Of a stretch of DNA of 64,000 bases, positions 60,832 through 64,000 are shown one piece after another. The position numbers and the translations under genes are program-made. A model generated the notes under the pieces. The model saw only the letters and a program-made list of their open reading frames with translations. It was not told the DNA's origin and made no database searches. The stretch's first letter is position 1; the number at the start of each line of letters is the position of its first letter. The DNA is from Agrobacterium tumefaciens (GTDB taxonomy: Bacteria > Pseudomonadota > Alphaproteobacteria > Rhizobiales > Rhizobiaceae): contig CP048469.1 in assembly GCA_025559845.1 (NCBI GenBank), positions 868,001 to 932,000 on the forward strand, in the 5' to 3' direction.

Positions 60832-62530
60832 GGACTTGCCACGGTTTGCCTGCCCGGACTGGTGGGATCGCCTCCAATCCGGGCAGACACCGATGGCGGA
60901 GGTCCCGGTCAACAAGGCGAAAGCTGCGAAGGCGCTGGCGTTCTTCAACCGGCTTCGCCTGCCGGATGTTCCCGGCAACCCGCCTTTGTCTGAAGCTTGC
61001 GGCGACTGGTTCCGGGATATCCTTTGCGCATTCCTTGCGAGTGAGGATCCAGAAACGCAGCGCCGCCTTGTCTGGGAACTGCTGTGCATGGTTCCCAAGA
61101 AGAATTCCAAGACGACCTATGTTGCGGCGCTCGGACTGACTGCGCTCTTCATGGAGGAGGCCCCGAACCGGCAGATGTTGATCGTAGCGCCCAGCCAGAA
61201 CATTTCTGAGCGGTGCTTCGGGCAGGCACAGCTGATGATCGAGAACGATCCCAAGCTGAGCGAGGTATTCAAAGTTCAGGCTCACCTGAAGTGCATTACC
61301 CGCGTCAAGACCGGGACGAAGCTGGACGTGAAGACGTTCGACACTTCAATTGTTACCGGGGAAATCCCGGTCATGACGATCATCGACGAACTGCATGAAC
61401 TTGGAAAGGTTTCTAAAGCCACGCGAGTGATGCAGCAGATCCGGGGCGGCGGCATTACTAAGCAGCGCGGTCAGGTCCTGATGATAACGACCCAATCAGA
61501 TGAGCCACCGGCAGGAATATGGCGCATCGAACTTGATAAGGCGCGGGCGATTCGTGACGGACGTGGCGGTGCGTCACCCATCATGTTGCCGGTGCTGTAC
61601 GAGTTCCCACGTCAGCAACAAGTAGATCAGGACTTCTGGCGCAATCAGAAACACTGGGAATATTTGTTGCCGAACCTTGGCCGCTCGATCGATCCGCAAG
61701 CGCTGATTGATGACTACGAAAACAACGGCAAGGTCAGCAAGGAAACAGAGCAAGTCTGGGCAAGTCAGCACCTAAATATCGAGATCGGTGTGGGTCTTGG
61801 AGGTGACGGATGGTCCGGTGCAATGCATTGGGAATCTTGTATCGACGTCAAGATTACCGGTCTCGACGCTCTTCTTGAGCGGTCGGAGGTCTGCACCATA
61901 GGCATCGACTGGGGCGGCGCGGACGATCTGGCGGCACTTTACGTCATTGGCCGTGAAAAGCGGACAAAGCGTTGGCTTGGTTGGGGGAGAGCTTGGGCGC
62001 GTCCTACGGTATTTGAGCAGCGAAAAAGCATTGCGCCTCGTCTTCGGGAATTCGAAGAAGCTGGAGACCTCGTCGTTTCTCGATCGGGTGAAGAACAGGC
62101 ATCGTCAGCCGCAGCGATCTGCAAAAAGGTTCACGACAGTGGACTCTTGCCTGAACAGTCCGGGATAGGCCTCGACAGTGCCGGGATCGCACTCTTGCTC
62201 GACGCTTTAGAAGAGCTTGGCATTGAGCAGCCTCTTGTTCAGGCCGTTGCGCAGGGGTGGAAGCTGCAAACGGCCATCTCCTCTGTCCCTCTGAAACTTG
62301 AGGATGCCCGTTTCCTGCATGGTGATCAGCCCATGATGTCGTGGGCGGTCGGCAACGCGAAACAAACCCTCAAGGGAAGCAATTACGTGGTGACGAAGGA
62401 AGTCTCCGGCGCCGCGAAGATTGATCCGCTTATGGCGCTCTTCAACGCCGCGATGCTGATGTTCCACAATCCGGAGGCGGCGCGAGCCGTCGACATGAAT
62501 GATGTTATCTCCAATGCGGTGTTTGTCTGA
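60818..62530 (+). CDS. terL: Terminase large subunit
   Basis: 570 residues. Walker A VPKKNSKTTY (Lys98-Thr99), Walker B VMTIIDELHEL, and nuclease acidic residues GIDWGGADDLAALYV and DSAGIALLLDALE. It cuts concatemeric DNA and pumps it into proheads. Overlap TGATG with portal. Confidence 0.95.
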   Translation: MHTTEDLPRFACPDWWDRLQSGQTPMAEVPVNKAKAAKALAFFNRLRLPDVPGNPPLSEACGDWFRDILCAFLASEDPETQRRLVWELLCMVPKKNSKTTYVAALGLTALFMEEAPNRQMLIVAPSQNISERCFGQAQLMIENDPKLSEVFKVQAHLKCITRVKTGTKLDVKTFDTSIVTGEIPVMTIIDELHELGKVSKATRVMQQIRGGGITKQRGQVLMITTQSDEPPAGIWRIELDKARAIRDGRGGASPIMLPVLYEFPRQQQVDQDFWRNQKHWEYLLPNLGRSIDPQALIDDYENNGKVSKETEQVWASQHLNIEIGVGLGGDGWSGAMHWESCIDVKITGLDALLERSEVCTIGIDWGGADDLAALYVIGREKRTKRWLGWGRAWARPTVFEQRKSIAPRLREFEEAGDLVVSRSGEEQASSAAAICKKVHDSGLLPEQSGIGLDSAGIALLLDALEELGIEQPLVQAVAQGWKLQTAISSVPLKLEDARFLHGDQPMMSWAVGNAKQTLKGSNYVVTKEVSGAAKIDPLMALFNAAMLMFHNPEAARAVDMNDVISNAVFV

Positions 62531-63756
62531 TGGGCCTCTGGAACCGACTGTTCGGAAAAAAGCTGACTGCCCGCGACAGCGAGCTGTATGAAATCTGGGG
62601 CGGCGGTGAGACGTGGGCCGGTGAGCACGTCTCTACCCAAGGGGCATTGAACCTCTCTGCGTTCTGGGCATGCACGCGTGTGACCGCGCAGACAATTGCA
62701 AGCTTTTCTCTTGAGGTCATGGAAAAGCGGTCTGACGGTGCCAGGATACGGGTTTCGGATCATCCGTTGCAGGAGCTGCTCGACGAAAGCCCGAACGCTG
62801 ATCAGACCTCAATTGAATTTTGGGAAGGCCGTGTTCTCGGCCTTTGCACGTCGGGAAATGGTTTTGCTGAGAAAGTGTACTCCGGTGATAGGCTTGTCGC
62901 GCTCAATCGCATGCCAGCGGACACTTCCGTCGAGCGGTTGCTGGACGGATCTTTGCGATACCGTTTCAACGATCGTGGAAAGCTGATCGATCTTCCGGAA
63001 GACAAGGTGTTTCACCTTAAGGCGTTCGGAGACGGTGACGTAGGGATGTCGCCAGTTGCGCATGCGCGACAGACGCTCGGCATCGCCATCGCATCTGAGC
63101 GTGCCGCAGGACAAATGTTCGGCAAGGGTATGAGAGCGAAAGGTTTCTTCACCTTCCCCAACCAACTGTCGCCGGAGCAACGAGCGGAAGCCCGCAAAAA
63201 CTTTGCCGAAAGGTATAGTGGGCCGAACGCACCTGGTGTCGGTATTCTTGAAGCGGGCGTTGACTTCAAGTCGGTCAATATTACACCGCGTGACGCCGAG
63301 ATGATCCTCAATCGCCGGTTCAATGTTGAGGAGATCTGCCGCTGGCTGGGTGTTCCACCAATCATTATTGGGCACGCCAGTGATGGTCAGACGATGTGGG
63401 GATCGGGTGTATCTGCAATAATGCAGAGCTGGCTCAACCTTAGTCTGCGTTCGCAGCTTCGCCGGATCGAGAAGGCAATTTCCAAACGCATCATGACGCC
63501 GGAAGAGCGGCGCCGTTTCAAGGTCAGGTTCAACTACGAAGATCTTTTGAGGGGCGACAGTCAGGCGAGAGCAGCGTTTTACACCTCGCTGTTGAATGCT
63601 GGCGTCATGACTATCAACGAAGTTCGTCGCCTCGAAGGTTTGCCGCCGGTGGATGGCGGAGACGTGTCGAGAATGCAGATGCAGAACGTGCCGATTACCG
63701 AGGCTGTCAATGCGATCCTCGGGGTTCGTGTGTCGGAAAAAGGAGATAGAAAATGA
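62530..63756 (+). CDS. Phage portal protein, HK97 type
   Basis: 408 residues. FWACTRVTAQTIASFSLEVMEK near the start, quoted in part; LNRMPADTSVERLLDG; and SVNITPRDAEMILNRRFNVEEICRWLGVPP, quoted in part, are typical HK97-family portal features. It forms the dodecameric ring through which DNA enters the head. Confidence 0.94.
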   Translation: MGLWNRLFGKKLTARDSELYEIWGGGETWAGEHVSTQGALNLSAFWACTRVTAQTIASFSLEVMEKRSDGARIRVSDHPLQELLDESPNADQTSIEFWEGRVLGLCTSGNGFAEKVYSGDRLVALNRMPADTSVERLLDGSLRYRFNDRGKLIDLPEDKVFHLKAFGDGDVGMSPVAHARQTLGIAIASERAAGQMFGKGMRAKGFFTFPNQLSPEQRAEARKNFAERYSGPNAPGVGILEAGVDFKSVNITPRDAEMILNRRFNVEEICRWLGVPPIIIGHASDGQTMWGSGVSAIMQSWLNLSLRSQLRRIEKAISKRIMTPEERRRFKVRFNYEDLLRGDSQARAAFYTSLLNAGVMTINEVRRLEGLPPVDGGDVSRMQMQNVPITEAVNAILGVRVSEKGDRK

Positions 63757-64000
63757 GCCTCCGCGCTTTGCCCGAATTGCATTGCCCTGATGGCGTGACT
63801 GGCTCTGTTCATCTTACGGAGAAAGCTCTGCAGATGTATCGCCCTATGGAGATGCCTCGTGCGGCCGCAGTCGATGGATCCGACGTCATTACCGTCCTAG
63901 ATGTTATCGGTTACGACTGGTGGACTGGTGAGGGGGTGACGTCAAAGCGTATCTCCGGTGCGCTACGTCAGATCGGGGATAAGCCGGTTACCGTCCTGAT
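63753..64000 (+). CDS. ClpP-like head maturation protease (partial)
   Basis: ATGA-coupled to portal and open to the right edge (82 residues). DGSDVITVLDVIGYDWWTG EGVTSKRISGALRQIG, quoted in two parts, matches the start of ClpP-family prohead proteases. The catalytic Ser and His lie beyond the window. Confidence 0.8.
   Translation, partial: MSLRALPELHCPDGVTGSVHLTEKALQMYRPMEMPRAAAVDGSDVITVLDVIGYDWWTGEGVTSKRISGALRQIGDKPVTVL

Larger units (their letters stand above)
44568..64000. mobile_element. HK97-type tailed-phage prophage, left part
   Basis: Contains a leftward early operon, a repressor region, a rightward early operon and a packaging module (HNH, small and large terminase, portal, ClpP-like protease). 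It continues beyond the window. No integrase is visible, so it should lie near the right end, next to the intact target tRNA. Confidence 0.92.

Noticed and set aside
44568..64000. Integrase or excisionase gene
   Set aside because: No tyrosine or serine recombinase motif in any prophage gene in the window; it must lie to the right, if present.

Overview
The window looks like the main chromosome of an Agrobacterium/Rhizobium-type alphaproteobacterium. The evidence is the gene order and families: hemB next to an RDD protein and bpt; the ldtR/ldtP cell-wall pair; glyA-nrdR-ribD-ribE-ribH-nusB; yceD-plsX-fabH-ihfA-merR; and a cspA/rpsU neighbourhood. No phylogeny was run, so the genus is inference.

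Bases 1-44.5 kb are ordinary chromosome. In order they hold the 3' end of parC; bpt, an RDD membrane protein and hemB (minus strand); a DUF6163 membrane protein; the MarR regulator ldtR and the Tat-exported L,D-transpeptidase ldtP; glyA, nrdR and riboflavin genes interrupted by a LysE-type exporter and ending in nusB; an MFS transporter; the proton pyrophosphatase hppA; bamE; a ubiquinol-cytochrome c chaperone gene with yceD, plsX, fabH, ihfA and a MerR regulator; a degenerate nuclease-like protein; a set of very small genes around cspA and rpsU; tRNA-Leu(UAA); trkH; ilvA; an HlyU-like gene; a membrane diguanylate cyclase; azoR with a divergent LysR; cpdB; PilZ, DUF1203 and DUF4344 proteins; a cysK-alaX-sseA operon whose last gene is fused to a GNAT acetyltransferase domain; a photolyase; ogt; a CHAP-like protein; and a DUF2934 protein.

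From about 44.57 kb to the right edge the window is the left part of an HK97-type tailed-phage prophage. Its left boundary is probably a 16-bp copy of a tRNA 3' end (tRNA-Asn-like) at 44568-44583. The immunity region (51.2-52.6 kb) resembles that of lambda: an S24-type repressor gene is flanked on both sides by copies of one operator (core tcgcgataatcgc), and early operons diverge leftward and rightward. The leftward operon (51.2 to 44.7 kb) is a chain of overlapping small genes that includes a phage DnaN sliding clamp, an HD-type hydrolase, a D12-class adenine methylase and an HNH protein. The rightward operon carries a carph-isopro (Cro-position) protein, a CII-like regulator, a ParB/MT-A70 fusion, a repeat-bearing cytosine methyltransferase, a replication-initiator-like gene with a candidate internal origin, and a NusG-like protein. 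After a terminator come HNH, a candidate cos site, terS, terL, portal and a ClpP-like head protease that runs off the edge. No integrase, capsid, tail or lysis gene is in the window.

Items most worth follow-up are the lambda-like two-sided operator set, the SseA-GNAT fusion, the candidate cos site, the candidate origin in the replication gene, the 17-bp repeat bracketing the ParB/MT-A70 gene, the duplicated leader element in the leftward operon, and three chromosomal or phage proteins that keep a fold signature but lack key catalytic residues.
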